Shown: piece by piece, positions 49,401-62,551 of the stretch
Numbering within the stretch: the stretch's first letter is position 1
How the letters are laid out: each line of letters begins with the position of its first letter
Source of the DNA: Cristatella mucedo
Taxonomy: Eukaryota > Bryozoa > Phylactolaemata > Cristatellidae
Direction: 5' to 3'
DNA: 64,000 nt
NCBI GenBank assembly: GCA_009760855.2
Contig: WPIO01000227.1
Location: 130,877 to 194,876 of the forward strand
Translations under genes and position numbers: made by a program
The notes under the pieces: generated by a model
Told to the model about the DNA's origin: nothing
What the model saw: the letters and a program-made list of their open reading frames with translations, nothing else
Database searches by the model: none

Positions 49401-52400
49401 CTGATACTTTAAATCAACCCGTCAAGTTATGCAGTCTCTCGGAGAGGAGTGCAGGCCTTGCTTTAGCTAATCCCACTGGAATAACTCATTTCGCTTGAGT
49501 TCGCAGCAGCTCCCAGAATGTAAAGACATTTCGATACTGCTCGTTACAGCGTGTGATGACTTGCTGCAGAGTGCGGCTCCTAGCACTAGGCCATTTACAC
49601 TTGAATAGCTTATCTTCCAAGAGTTCACAGCAGATCGCACAATATCTAGATACTTTAAATCAACCCGTCAAGGCATGCAGTAGCCTGGAGCAGAGTGCTG
49701 GCCTTGTGTTACACAATCGCACTGGAATAACTCATTTCGCTTGAGTTTGCAGACAGATCGCAGATTATGAAGACACTTCGATACTGCTTGTTATAGCGTG
49801 TGATAACTAGCTACAGAGTGCGGCGCCTTGCATTAAGCCATTCACACTTGAATAATCTACTTTGCATGAGATCGCAGCAGATTGCACAATATCTAGACAC
49901 ATTTAAATCAACCCGTCTAACTGTGCGGTTGCTTGAAGCAGAGTGCAGCTCCTTGGTTTAGGCAAACTCACTTGAATAACTCATTTCGCTTAAGTTTGCA
50001 GCAGATGACAGAATATGAAGACACCTCGATACTGCTCGTTATAGCGTGTGACAATTTGCTACAGAGTGAGGCGCCTTGTATTAAGCCATTCACACTTGAA
50101 TAGCTTATTTTGCATGTTTTCACAGCAGATCGCACAATATCTAAATACTTTAAATCAACCCGCCAGAGCGCCCAGTAGTTTGCAGCATAATGCAGGTCCT
50201 TGCTTCCGGCAATAGGACTCGAATAACTTATTTCGCTTAAGTTTGCAGCAGATCGCGGAATTTAAAGACACCTCGATACTGCTCGTTTTTGCGTGTCATA
50301 ACATGCTGCAGAGTGCGGCTCCTAGCATTAGGAAATTTACACTTAAATAGCTTACCTTCCAAGAGTTCACAGCAGATCGCACAATATCTAGATACTTTAA
50401 ATCAACCCGCCAGTGTGTGCAGTAGTTTGCGGCATAATGCAGCGCCTTGCTTCAGGCAATCGCACTTGAATAACTCATTTCGCTTGAGTTTGCAGCAGAT
50501 TGCTGAATATAAAGACACCTCGATACTGCTCGTTATAGTGAGAGATAGCTTGCTGCAAAGTGTGGTGCCTAGCATTAGGCCATTCTTACTTAACTAACCT
50601 AATTTGCATGAGATCGCAGCAGATTGCACAATATCTAGATACTTTAAATCAACCCGTCAAGTCATGCAGTCGCTCAGACAGGAGTGCAGGCCTTGCTTTA
50701 GGCAATCGCACATAAATAACTCATTTCGGTTGAGTTTGCAGCAGATCGCTGAATATAAATACACCTCGATACTGCTCGTTACATCGTGTGATAACCTGGT
50801 GCAGATTGCCGCGACTTGCATTAGGCCATTAAAAATTGAAAAACCTATTTTGCATGAGATGGCAGATGATCACACAATATCTAGATACTTTAAATCAACC
50901 CGTCAGAGCGAGCAGTAGCTAAAAGCAGAGTGCAGCTCCTTGCTTTACACAATTGCACTTGAATAACTCATTTAGCTTGAGTTCGAAGCAGATCGCTGAA
51001 TATTAAGTCACCTCGATACTACTCGTTATATCTTGTGATGACTTGCTGCAGAGTGCGGCGCCTAGCATTAGGTAGTTCACTCGTGAATAACCTTCTTTGC
51101 AGGACTTCACAGCAGATCGCACAATATCTAGATACTTTAAATCAAACCGTCAAGTCATGCAGTCGCTCGGAGAAATGTGCAGCCCATGTTTTAGGCAATC
51201 GTACTGTAATAACTCATTTCGCTTGAGTTTGTTGGCAGATCGCAGAATATATAGACACTTCGATACTGCTCGTTATAGCGTGTGATAACTTGCTGCAGAG
51301 TGGGGCGCCTTGCATTAAGCCATTCACAATTGAATAACCTACTTTGCATGAGATCGCAGCAGATTGCACAATATCTACATACTTTTAAATCAACCCGTCT
51401 AAGCGTGCGGTAGCTTGAAGCAGAGTTCAGCTCCTTGGTTTAGGCAAACGCACTTGAATAACTCATTTCGCTTAAGTTTGCAGCAGATCGCGGAATATAA
51501 AGACACCTCGATACTGCTCGTTATAACGTGTGATAACTTGTTGCAGAGTGAGGCGCCTTGCATTAGGCCATTTACACTTGAATAGCCTTTCTTCCAAGAG
51601 TTCACAGCAGATCGCACAAAATCTAGCTACTTTCAATTAACCCGTCAAGGCATGCAGTAGCCCGGTGAAGCGTGCTGGCCTTACTTAAGGCAATCGCACT
51701 TGAATAACTAATTTCGCTTAAGTTTGCAGCAGATCGCGGAACATAAAGACACCTTGCTACTACTCGTTATATCGTGTGATAACTTGCTGCAGAGTGCGTC
51801 GCCTCGCATTAGGCCATTAAAATTTTAATAACCTATTTTGCATGAGATCGCAGCAGATCACACAATATCTAGATACTTTAAATCAACCAGTCAGTGCGTG
51901 CAGCAGCTTGATTCATAGTGCAGCTCCTTGCTTTAGGCAGTCTCACTTGAATAACTCATTTCGCTTGAGTTCGCACCAGATGGCTGAATATTAAGACAAG
52001 TCGACACTACTCGTTATATCTTGTGATGACTTGCTGCAGAGTGCTGATCCTTGAATTAAGCGCTTCACACTTGAATAGCTGATTTTGCATTAGTTTACAG
52101 CAGATCGCACAATATATAGCTACTTTAAATCAACCCGCCAGTGTGTGCAGTAGTTTGCAGCATAATGCAGCGCCTTGCTTCAGGCAATCGCACTTGAATA
52201 ACTCATTTCGCTTGAGTTTGCCACAGATCGCTGGATATAAAGACACATCGATACTGCTCGTTATAGTGAGCGATAGCTTGCTGCAGAGTGAGGTGCCTAG
52301 CATTAGGCCATTCACACTTGACTAACCTACTTTGCATGAGATCGCAGCAGATTGCACAATATCTAGATACTTAAAATTGACCCGTCAAGTCATGCAGTCG

Positions 52401-52515
52401 CTCGGACTGGAGTGCAGGCCTTGCTTTAGGCAATCGCACATAAATAACTCATTTCGGTTGAGTTTGCAGCAGATCGCTGAATATAAAGACACCTCGATAC
52501 TGCTCGTTACACCGT
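43431..52515. repeat. Young ~10.1-kb segmental duplication, right copy (about 9.1 kb)
   Basis: Tandem copy of 33330-43430. The junction near 43390-43430 joins a gttacatcgtgtgataactt context, matching the right end of this copy near 52.5 kb, to the sequence that begins the left copy near 33.33 kb. That is the signature of unequal crossing-over. The offset falls from 10,109 to 9,369 (loss of 740 bp) and from 9,372 to 9,126 (loss of 246 bp). Other differences are few: gtgtttttgc against gtgtttgc near 44814, an added a near 45432, a doubled tg near 47384, gaccac against gacaac near 47831, and gacaagtcg against gacacctcg near 51995. No gene. Confidence 0.92.
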
Positions 52516-55500
52516 GTGATAACTTGCTGCAGATTGCAGCGACTTGCATTAGGCCATTAAAAATTAAATAAACTATATTGCATGAGATGGCAGATGATCA
52601 CACAATATCTACATACCTTAAATCAACCCGTCAGAGCGTGCTGTAGCTAAAAGCAGAGTGCAGCTCCTTGCTTTAGGCAATTGCACTTGAATAACTCATT
52701 TCGCTTGAGTTTGCAGTAGATCGCTGAATATAAAAACACCTCGATACTACTCGTTATATTGTGTGATGACTTGCTGCAAAGTGCGGCGCCTAGCATTAGG
52801 TAGTTCACTCGTGAATAACCTACTTTGCAGGACTTCACAGCAGATCGCACAATATCTAGATACTTTAAATCAACCCGTCAAGTCATGCAGTCGCTCGGAG
52901 AGCAGTGCAGGCCTTGTTTTAGGCAAACGCACAGGAATAACTCATTTCGCTTGAGTTTGCGGGCAGATCGCAGAATATAAAGACACTTCGAAACTGCTCG
53001 TTATAGTGTGCGATAACTTTCTGCAGAGTGGGGCGCCTTGCATTAAACCATTCACACTTGAATAACCTACTTTGCATAAGATCGCAGCAGATTGCACAAT
53101 ATCTAGATAATTTTAAATCAACCAGTGTAACCGTGCGGTAGCTTGAAGCAGAGTGCAGCTCCTTGGTTTAGGCAAACGCACTTCAATAACTCACTTCGCT
53201 TAAGTTTGCAGCAGATCGCGGAAAATAAAGACACCTCGATACTGCTCGTTATAACGTGTGATAACTTGTTCCAGAGTGAGGCGCCTTGCATTAGGCCATT
53301 TACACTTGAATAGCTTATCTTCCAAGAGTTCACAGCAGATCGCACAAAATCTAGATACTTTAAATCAACCCGTCAAGGCATGCAGTAGCCAGGTGCAGAG
53401 TGCTGGCCTTACTTAAGGCAATTGCACTTGAATAACTAATTTCGCTTAAGTTTGCAGCAGATCGAGGAATATAAAGACACCTTGCTACTACTCGTTATAG
53501 CATATGATAACTTGCTGCAGAGTGCGTCGCCTAGCATTAGGCCATTAAAGTTTTAATAACCTATTTTGCATGAGATCGCAGCAGATCACACAATATCTAG
53601 ATACTTTAAATCAACCCGTCAAGGCGTGCAGTAGCCCGGAGCAGAGTGCTGGCCTTACTTAAGGCAATCGCACTTGCATAACTCATTTCGCTTGAGTTTG
53701 CAGTAGATCGCTGAATATTAGGTCACCTCGATACTACTTGTTATATTGTGTGATGACTTGCTGCAGAGTGCGGCGCCTAGTATTAGGTAGTTCACTCGTG
53801 AATAACCTATTTTGCAGGACTTCACGGCAGATCGCACAATATCTAGATACTTTAAATCAACCCGTCAAGTCATGCAGTCGCTCAGAGAGCAGTGCAAGCC
53901 TTGTTTTAGGCAATCGCACTGGAATAACTTATTTCGCTTCAGTTTGCGGGCAGATCGCAGAATATAAAGACACTTCGTTACTGCTCGTTATAGCGTTTGA
54001 TAACTTGCTGCAGATTTCGGCGCCTTGCATTAGGCCATTCACACTTGAATAGCTTATTTTGCATGAGTTCACAGCAGATCGCACAATATCTAGATACTTA
54101 AAATCAAACGGTCTAGGCATGCGGTAGCTCGGAGCAGAGTGCAGGCCTTGCTTTAGGCAATCGCACTTGAATAACTTATTTCGCTTGTGTTTGCAGCAGA
54201 TCGCAGAATATGAAAACACCTCGATACTGCTTGTTATAGCGTGTGACAACTTGCTACAAAGTGAGGCGCCTTGCATTAAGCCATTCATACTAGAATAGCT
54301 TATGTTGCTTGAGTTCACAGCAGATCGCACAATATCTAGATACTTTAAATCAACCCGCCAGAGCGTGCAGTAGTTTGCAGCAGAGTGCAGCTCCTTGCTT
54401 TAGGCAATCGCACATGAATACCACATTTTGTTTAAGTTTGATGCAGATCGCTGGATATAACGACACCTCGATACTGCTCGTTATATCGTGTGATAACTTA
54501 CTGCAGATTGGGGCGCCTAGCATTAGGCCATTCACACTTGAATAGCTTATCTTGCATGAAATCACAGCAAATCGCACAATATCTAGATACTTTAAATCAA
54601 CCCGCCAGAGCGTGCAGTAGTTTGCAGCAGAGTGCAGCTCCTTGCTTTAGGCAATCGCACATGAATACCACATTTCGTTTAAGTTTGATGCAGATCGCTG
54701 GATATAACGACACCTCGATACTGCTCGTTATAGCGTGTGATAACTTGCTGCAGAGTGGGGCGCCTTGCATTAAGCCATTCACACTTGAATAGCTTATTTT
54801 GCATGTTTTCACAGCAGACCGCACAATATCTAAATACTTTAATTCAACCCGTCAAGTCATGCGGTAGCTCGGAGCAGAGTGCAGGCCTTGCTTTAGGCAA
54901 TCGCACTTGAATAACTTATTTCGCTTGTGTTTGCAGCAGATCGCAGAATATGAAAACACCTCGATACTGCTTGTTATAGCGTGTGACAACTTGCTACAGA
55001 GTGAGGCGCCTTGCATTAAGCCATTCATACTAGAATAGCTTATGTTGCTTGAGTTCACAGCAGATCGCACAATATCTAGATACTTTAAATCAACCCGCCA
55101 GAGCGTGCAGTAGTTTGCAGCAGAGTGCAGCTCCTTGCTTTAGGCAATCGCACATGAATACCACATTTCGTTTAAGTTTGATACAGATCGCTGGATATAA
55201 CGACACCTTGATACTGCTCGTTATATCGTGTGATAACTTACTGCAGATTTCGGTGCCTAGCATTAGGCCATTTACACTTGAATAGCTTATCTTGCATGAG
55301 TTCACAGCAGATCGCATAATATCTAGATTCTTTAAATCAACCCGCCAGAGCGTGCAGTAAATTGCAGCATAATGCAGCTCCTTGCTTCCGGCAATCGCAC
55401 TCAAATAACTCATTTCGCTCAAGTTTGCCGCAGAACGCTGAATATGAAGACACCTCGACACTGATCGTTATAGTGCAAAATACCTTGCTGCAGAGTGCGG

Positions 55501-56410
55501 TGCCTAGCATTACCCCATTCACACTTAACTAACCTACTTTGCATGAAATCGCAGCAGTTTGCACAATATCCAAATACTTTAAATCAACTTGTCAAGTTAT
55601 GCAGTCTCTCGGAGAGGAGTGCAGGCCTCGCTTTAGGCAATCCCACTGGAATAACTCTTTTCGCTTGAGTTTGCGGGCAGATCGCAAAATATAAAAACAC
55701 TTCGTAACTGCTCGTTATAGCGTGTGATAACTTGCTGCAGATTGCGGCGCCTTGCATTAAGCCATTCACACTTGAATAGCTTATTTTGCATGAGTTCACA
55801 GCAGATCGCACAATATCTAGATACTTAAAATCAACCGGTCTAGGCATGCGGTAGCTCGGAGCAGAGTGCAGGCCTTGCTTTACGCAATCGCACTTGAATA
55901 ACTTATTTCGCTTGTGTTTGCAGCAGATCGCAGAATATAAAGACACCTCGATACTGCTCGTTATAGCGTGTGACAACTTGCTACAGAGTGAGGAGCCTAG
56001 CATTAAGCCATTCACACTGGAATAGCTTATGTTGCTTGAGTTCACAGCAGATCGCTCAATATCTAGACACTTTAAATCAACCCGCCAGAGCGTGCAGTAG
56101 TTTGCAGCAGAGTGCAACTCCTTGCTTTAGGCAATCGCACATGAATACCACATTTCGTTCAAGTTTGATGCAGATCGCTGGATATAACGATACCTCGATA
56201 CTGCTCGTTATATCGTGTGATAACTTACTGCAGATTGCGGCGCCTAGCATTAGGCCTTTCACACTTGAATAGCTTATCTTGCATGAGTTCACAGCAGATC
56301 GCACAATATGTAGATACTTTAAATCAACCCGCCAGAGCGTGCAGTAATTTGCAGCATAATGCAGCTCCTTGCTTCCGGTAATCGCACTCAAGTAACTCAT
56401 TTCGCTTTAG
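52516..56410. repeat. Mixed HOR-1 and HOR-2 block
   Basis: The left part (52.5-53.7 kb) is HOR-1-like, with the marker ccattaaagttttaataacc at 53542. From 53.75 kb HOR-2 members follow: P, U, T, T, U, T, V, Q (near 55.51 kb), then U and T again. A 740-bp three-monomer period is visible here too: the rare variant catactagaatagcttatgt occurs near 54287 and 55027. No gene. Confidence 0.8.
54111..55330. repeat. 740-bp period in the 54-55 kb stretch
   Basis: The U monomer and its T neighbour near 54.11-54.58 kb recur at 54.85-55.32 kb with the private word catactagaatagcttatgt in both. The three monomers are U, T and a second T, not the U-T-V set seen at 36.2 kb. The same period therefore arose with different members. 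Confidence 0.7.
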
Positions 56411-56418
56411 TTTGCCGC

Positions 56419-56506
56419 AGATCGCTGAATATAAAGACACCTCGACACTGATCGTTATAGTGGGCGATAGCTTGCTGCAGAGTGCGGTGCCTAGCATTAG
56501 ACAGCA
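56419..56506. repeat. Half B with a 37-bp deletion
   Basis: The B start at 56419 and the next A start at 56506 are 87 bp apart instead of 124. The text passes from cctagcattag directly to acagcagatcgcac, omitting the gccattcacacttgaatagc region and what follows it. It is unique to this copy. Confidence 0.78.
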
Positions 56507-57246
56507 GATCGCACAATATCTAGATACTTTAAATCAACCCGTCAAGGCATGCAGTAGCCTGGAGCAGAGTGCTGGCCTTGCTTTACACAATCGCACTGGA
56601 ATAACTCCTTTCGCTTGAGTTTGCGGACAGATCGCAGAATATAAAGACACTCCAATACTGCATGTTATAGCGCATGATAACTAGTTGCAGAGTGCGGCGC
56701 CTTGCATTAGGCCATTCACACTTGAATAACCTACTTTGCTTGAGATCGCAGCAGATTGCACAATATCCAGATACTTTTAAATCAACCCGTCTAACCGTGC
56801 GGTAGCTTGAAGCAGAGTGCAGCTCCTTGGTTTAGGCAAACACACTTCAATAACTCATTTCGCTTAAGTTTGCAGCTGATCGCAGAATATAAAGACACCT
56901 CGATACTGCTCGTTATAGCGTGTAATAACTTGCTGCAGAGTGGGGCGCCTTGCATTAAGCCATTTACACTTGAATAGCTTATTTTGCATGTTTTCACAGC
57001 AGATCACACAATATCTAAATACTTTAAATCAACCCGTCAAGTCATGCAGTCGCTCGGAGAGGAGTTCAGGCCTTGCTTTAGGCAATCGCACTTGAATAAT
57101 TTATTTCGCTTGAGTTTGCACCAGATGGCAGAATATGAAGACACGTCGATACTGCTCGTTATAGCGTGTGACAACTTGCTACAGATAGAGGCGCCTTGCA
57201 CTAGGCTATTCATACTTGAATAGCTTATCTTGCATGAGTTCACGGC

Positions 57247-57370
57247 AGATCACACAATATCTAAATACTTTAAATCAACCCGCCAGAGCGTTCAGTGGTT
57301 TGCAGCATAATGCAGCACCTTGCTTCTGGCAATAGCACTCGAATAACCTATTTCGCTTGAGTTTGCAGCA
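57247..57370. repeat. Half-unit phase break A-A, HOR-3 copy 1
   Basis: A starts lie 123 bp apart (57247 and 57370), with the next A start another 247 bp on. The intervening half ends as A (cctatttcgcttgagtttgc) and enters a second A start directly, so half B is missing. The half contains the rare cttctggcaatagcactcg. Confidence 0.86.
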
Positions 57371-59837
57371 GATCGCACAATATCTAAATACTTTGAATCA
57401 ACCCGCCAGAGCGTGCAGTGGTTTGCAGCATAATGCAGCGCCTTGCTTCAGGCAATCGCACTTGAATATCTCATTTCGCTTGAGTATGCAGCAGATTGCT
57501 GAATATTAAGACACCTTGAAACTACTCGTTATATCGTGTGATGACTTGCTGCAGAGTGCTGATCCTTGCATTAAGTCATTCACACTTGAATAGCTGACTT
57601 TGCATTAGCCTACAGCAGATCGCACAATATCTAAATACTTTAAATCAACCCGCCAGTGTGTGCAGTAGTTTGCAGCATAATGCAGCGCCTTGCTTCAGGC
57701 AATCGCACTTGAATAACTCATTTCGCTTGAGTTGTCCGCAGATCGCTGGATATAAAGACACCTCGATACTGCTCGTTATAGTGAGCGATAGCTTGCTGTA
57801 GAGTGCGGTGCCTAGCATTAGGCCATTCACACTTAACTAACCTACTTTGCATGAGATCGCAGCAGATTGCACAATATCTAGATACTTTAAATCAACCCGT
57901 CAAGTCATGCAGTCGCTCGAAGAGGAGTGCAGGCCTTGCTTTAGGCAATCGCACATAAATAACTCATTCCGGTTGAGTTTGCAGCAGATCGCTGAATATA
58001 AAGACACCTCGATACTGCTCGTTATATCGTGTGATAACTTGCTGCAGATTGCAGCGACTTGCATTAGGCCATTAAAAATTGAATAACCTATTTTGCATGA
58101 GATGGCAGATGATCACACAATATCTAGATACTTTAAATCAACCCGTCAGAGCGTGCAGTAGCTAAAAGCAGAGTGCAGCTCCTTGCTTTAGGCAATTGCA
58201 CTTGAATAACTCATTTCGCTTGAGTTCGGAGAAGATCGCTGAACATTAAGTCACCTCGATACTACTCGTTATATCGTGTGATGACTTGCTGCAGAGTGTG
58301 GCGCCTAGCATTAGGTAGTTCACTCGTGAATAATCTTCTTTGCAGGAGTTCACAGCAGATCGCACAATATCTAGATACTTTAAATCAACCCGTCAAGTCA
58401 TGCAGTCGCTCGGAGAGCAGTGCAGGCCTTGTTTTAGGCAATCGCACTTGAATAACTCATTTTGCTTGAGTGTGCGGGCAGATCGCGGAATATATAGACA
58501 CTTCGATACTGCTCGGTATAGCGTGTGATAACTTGCTGCAGAGTGGGGCGCCTTGCATTAAGCCATTCACACTTGAATAGCTTATCTTCCAAGAGTTCAC
58601 AGCAGATCGCACAAAATCTAGATACTTTAAATCATCCCGTCTAACCGTGCGGTAGCTTGAAGCAGAGTGCAGCTCCTTGGTTTAGGCAAACCCACTTGAA
58701 TAACTCATTTCGCTTAAGTTTGCAGCAGATCGCGGAATATAAAGACACCTCGATACTGCTCGTTATAACGTGTGATAACTTGTTGCAGAGTGAGGCGCCT
58801 TGCATTAGGCCATTTACACTTGAATAGCTTATCTTCCAAGAGTTCACAGCAGATCGCACAAAATCTAGATATTTCAAATCAACCCGTCAAGGCATGCAGT
58901 AGCCCGGTGCAGTGTGCTGGCCTTACTTAAGGCAATCGCACTTGAATAACTAATTTCGCTTAAGTTTGCAGCAGATCGCGGAATATAAAGACACCTCGAT
59001 ACTGCTTGTTATAGCGTGTGATAACTAGTTACAGAGTGCGGCTCCTAGCATTAGGCCATTTACATTTGAATAGCTTATCTTCCAAGAGTTCACAGCAGAT
59101 CGCACAATATCTAGATATTTCAAATCAACCCGTCAAGGCATGCAGTAGCCTGGAGCAGAGTGCTGGCCTTGCTTTAGGCAATCGCACTGGAATAACTCAT
59201 TTCGCTTGAGTTTGCGGGCAGATCGCAGAATATAAAGACACTTCGATACTGCTTGTTATAGCGTGTGATAACTAGCTACAGAGTGCGGCACCTTGCATTA
59301 AGCCATTCACACTTGAATAACCTACTTTGCATGAGATCGCAGCAGATTGCACAATATCTGGATACTTTTAAATCAACCAGTCTAACCGTGCTGTAGCTTG
59401 AAGCAGAGTGCAGCTCCTTGGTTTAGGCAAACGCACTTGAATAACTCATTTCGCTTAAGTATGCAGCAGATGGCAGAATATGAAGACACCTCGATACTGC
59501 TCGTTCTAGCGTGTGACAACTTGCTACAGAGTGATGCGCCTTGCATTAAGCCATTCACACTTGAATAGCTTATTTTGCATGTTTTCACAGCTGATCGCAC
59601 AATATCTACATACTTTAAATCAACCCGTCAAGTCATGCAGTCGCTCGGAGAGGAGTGCAGGCCTTGCTTTAGGCAATCGCACTTGAATAACTTATTTCGC
59701 TTGAGTTTGCAGCACATGGCAGAATATGAAGACACCTCGATACTGCTCGTTATAGCAGGGGACAACTTGCCACAGAGTGAGGCGCCTTGCATTAGGCCAT
59801 ACACACTTGAATAGCTTATCTTGCATGAGTTCACAGC

Positions 59838-59961
59838 AGATCGCACAATATCTAAATACTTTAAATCAACCCGCCAGAGCGTGCAGTGGTTTGCAGCATA
59901 ATGCAGCACCTTGCTTCTGGCAATAGCACTTGAATAACTTATTTCGCTTGAGTTTGCAGCT
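59838..59961. repeat. Half-unit phase break A-A, HOR-3 copy 2
   Basis: Same structure as at 57.3 kb, 2,591 bp further right. The second A start carries a substitution (ctgatcgcac instead of cagatcgcac). It was copied as part of the HOR-3 unit and is not an independent event. Confidence 0.86.
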
Positions 59962-62427
59962 GATCGCACAATATCTAAATACTTTAAATCAACCCGCCAG
60001 AGCGTGCAGTAGTTTGCAGCATAATGTAGCTCCTTGCTTCAGGCAATCGCACTTGAATAACTCATTTCGCTTGAGTACGCAGCAGATCGCTGAATATTAA
60101 GACACCTTGAAACTACTCGTTATATCGTGTGATGACTTGCTGCAGAGTTCTGATCATTGCATTAAGCCATTCACACTTGAATAGCTGACTTTGCATTAGT
60201 CTACAGCAGATCGCACAATATCTAAATACTTTAAATCAACCCGCCAGTGTGTGCAGTATTTTGCAGCATAATGCAGCGCCTTGCTTCAGGCAATCGCACT
60301 TGAATAACTCATTTCGCTTGAGTTTTCCGCAGATCGCTGGATATAAAGACACCTCGATACTGCTCGTTATAGTGAGCGATAGCTTGCTGCAGAGTGCGGT
60401 GCCTAGCATTAGGCCATTCACACTTAACTAACCTACTTTGCATGAGATCGCAGCAGATTGCACAATATCTAGATACTTTAAATCAACCCGTCAAGTCATG
60501 CAGTCGCTCGAAGAGGAGTGCAGGCCTTGCTTTAGGCAATCGCACATAAATAACTCATTTCGGTTGAGTTTGCAGCAGATCGCTGAATATAAAGACACCC
60601 CGATACTGCTCGTTGTATCGTGTGATAACTTGCTGCAGATTGTGGCGCCTTGCATTGGGCCATTAAAAATTGAATAACCTATTTTGCATGAGATGGCAGA
60701 TGATCACACAATATCTAGATACTTTAAATCAACCCGTCAGAGCGTGCAGTAGCTAAAAGCAGAGTGCAGCTCCTTGCTTTAGGCAATTGCTATTGAATAA
60801 CTCATTTCGCTTGAGTTCGAAGCAGATCGCTGAATATTAGGTCACCTCGATAATACTCGTTATATCGTGTGATGACTTGCTGCGGAGTGCGACGCCTAGC
60901 ATTAGGTAGTTCACTCGTGAATAACCTACTTTGCAGGACTTCACAGCAGATCAGACAATATGTAGATACTTTAAATCAACCCGTCAAGTCATGCAGTCGC
61001 TCGAGGAGGAGTTCAGGCCTTGCTTTAGGCAATTTCACTTGAATAACTCATTTTGCTTGAGTTCGCAGCAGATTGCTGAATTTTAAGTGACCTCAATAAT
61101 ACTCGTTATATCGTGTGATGACTTGCTGCAGAGTGCGGCGCCTAGCATTAGGTAGTTCACTCGTGAATAACCTACTTAACAGGACTTCACAGCCTATCCC
61201 ACATTATCTAGATACTATACATCAACCCATCAAGTCATGCAGTCGCTCAGAGAGCAGTGCAGGCCTTGTTTTAGGCAATCGCACTGGAATAACTCATTTC
61301 GCTTGAGTTTGCTGGCAGATCGCAGAATATAAAGACACTTCGTAACTACTCGTGATAGCGTGTGATAACTTTCTGCAGATTGCAGCGCCTTGCATTAGGC
61401 CATTCACACTTGAATAGCTTATTTTGCATGAGTTCACAGCAGATCGCACAATATCTAGATACTTAAAATTAACCAGTCTAAGCATGCTGTAGTTCGGAGC
61501 AGAGTGCAGGCCTTGCTTTAGGCAATCGCACTTGAATAACTTATTTCGCTTGTGTTTGCAGCAGATCGCTGAATAGAAAGACACCTCGATACTGCTCGTT
61601 ATAGCGTGTGACAACTTGCTGGAAATTGCGGCGCCTAGCATTAGGCCATTCACACTTGAATAGCTTATCTTGCATGAGTTCACAGCAGATCGCACAATAT
61701 CTTGATACTTTAAATCAACCCGCCAGAGCGTGCAGTAGTTTGCAGCATAATGCAGCGCCTTGCTTCAGGCAATCGCACTTGAATAACTCATTTCGCTTGA
61801 GTTTGCAGCAGATCGCTGAATATTAAGTCACCTCGATACTACTTGTTATATCGTGTGATGACTTGCTGCAGAGTTTCGGCGCCTAGCATTAGGTAGTTCA
61901 CTCGTGAATAACCTACTTTGCAGGACTTCACAGTAGATCGCACAATATCTAGATACTTTAAATCAACCCGTCAAGTCATGCAGTCGCTCGGAGAGCAGTG
62001 CAGGCCTTGTTTTAAGCAATCGCACTGGAATAACTAATTTCGCTTGAGTTTGCGGGCAGATCGCAGAATATAAAGACACTTCGATACTGCTCGTTATAGC
62101 GTGTGATAACTTGCTGCAGATTGTGGCGCCTTGCATTAGGCCATTCACACTGGAATAGCTTATTTTGCATGAGTTAACAGCAGATCGCACAATATCTAGA
62201 TACTTAAAATCAACCGGTCTAAGCATGCTGTAGCTCGGAGCAGAGTGCAGGCCTTGCTTTAGGCAATCGCACTTGAATAACTTATTTCGCTTGAGTTTGC
62301 AGCACATGGCAGAATATGAAGACACCTCGATACTGCTCGTTATAGCGTGGGACAACTTGCCACAGAGTGAGGCGCCTTGCATTAGGCCATTCACACTTGA
62401 ATAGCTTATCTTGCATGAGTTCACAGC

Positions 62428-62551
62428 AGATCGCACAATATCTAAATACTTTAAATCAACCCGCCAGAGCGTGCAGTGGTTTGCAGCATAATGCAGCACC
62501 TTGCTTCTGGCAATAGCACTCGAATAACTTATTTCGCTTGAGTTTGCAGCA
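62428..62551. repeat. Half-unit phase break A-A, HOR-3 copy 3
   Basis: Third copy of the same junction, 2,590 bp after the second. Spacing between A starts is again 123 bp. Because the HOR-3 unit contains exactly one break, its length is 10.5 monomers instead of a whole number. Confidence 0.86.

Noticed and set aside
61300-61330. CENP-B box candidate in the ttcgcttgagtttgcggg stretch found in many monomers
   Set aside because: The CENP-B core needs TTCG, four bases, A, two bases, CGGG. Here the A is followed by five bases before CGGG (or by a non-matching variant), so the spacing fails. The reverse strand around cccgtc also fails.
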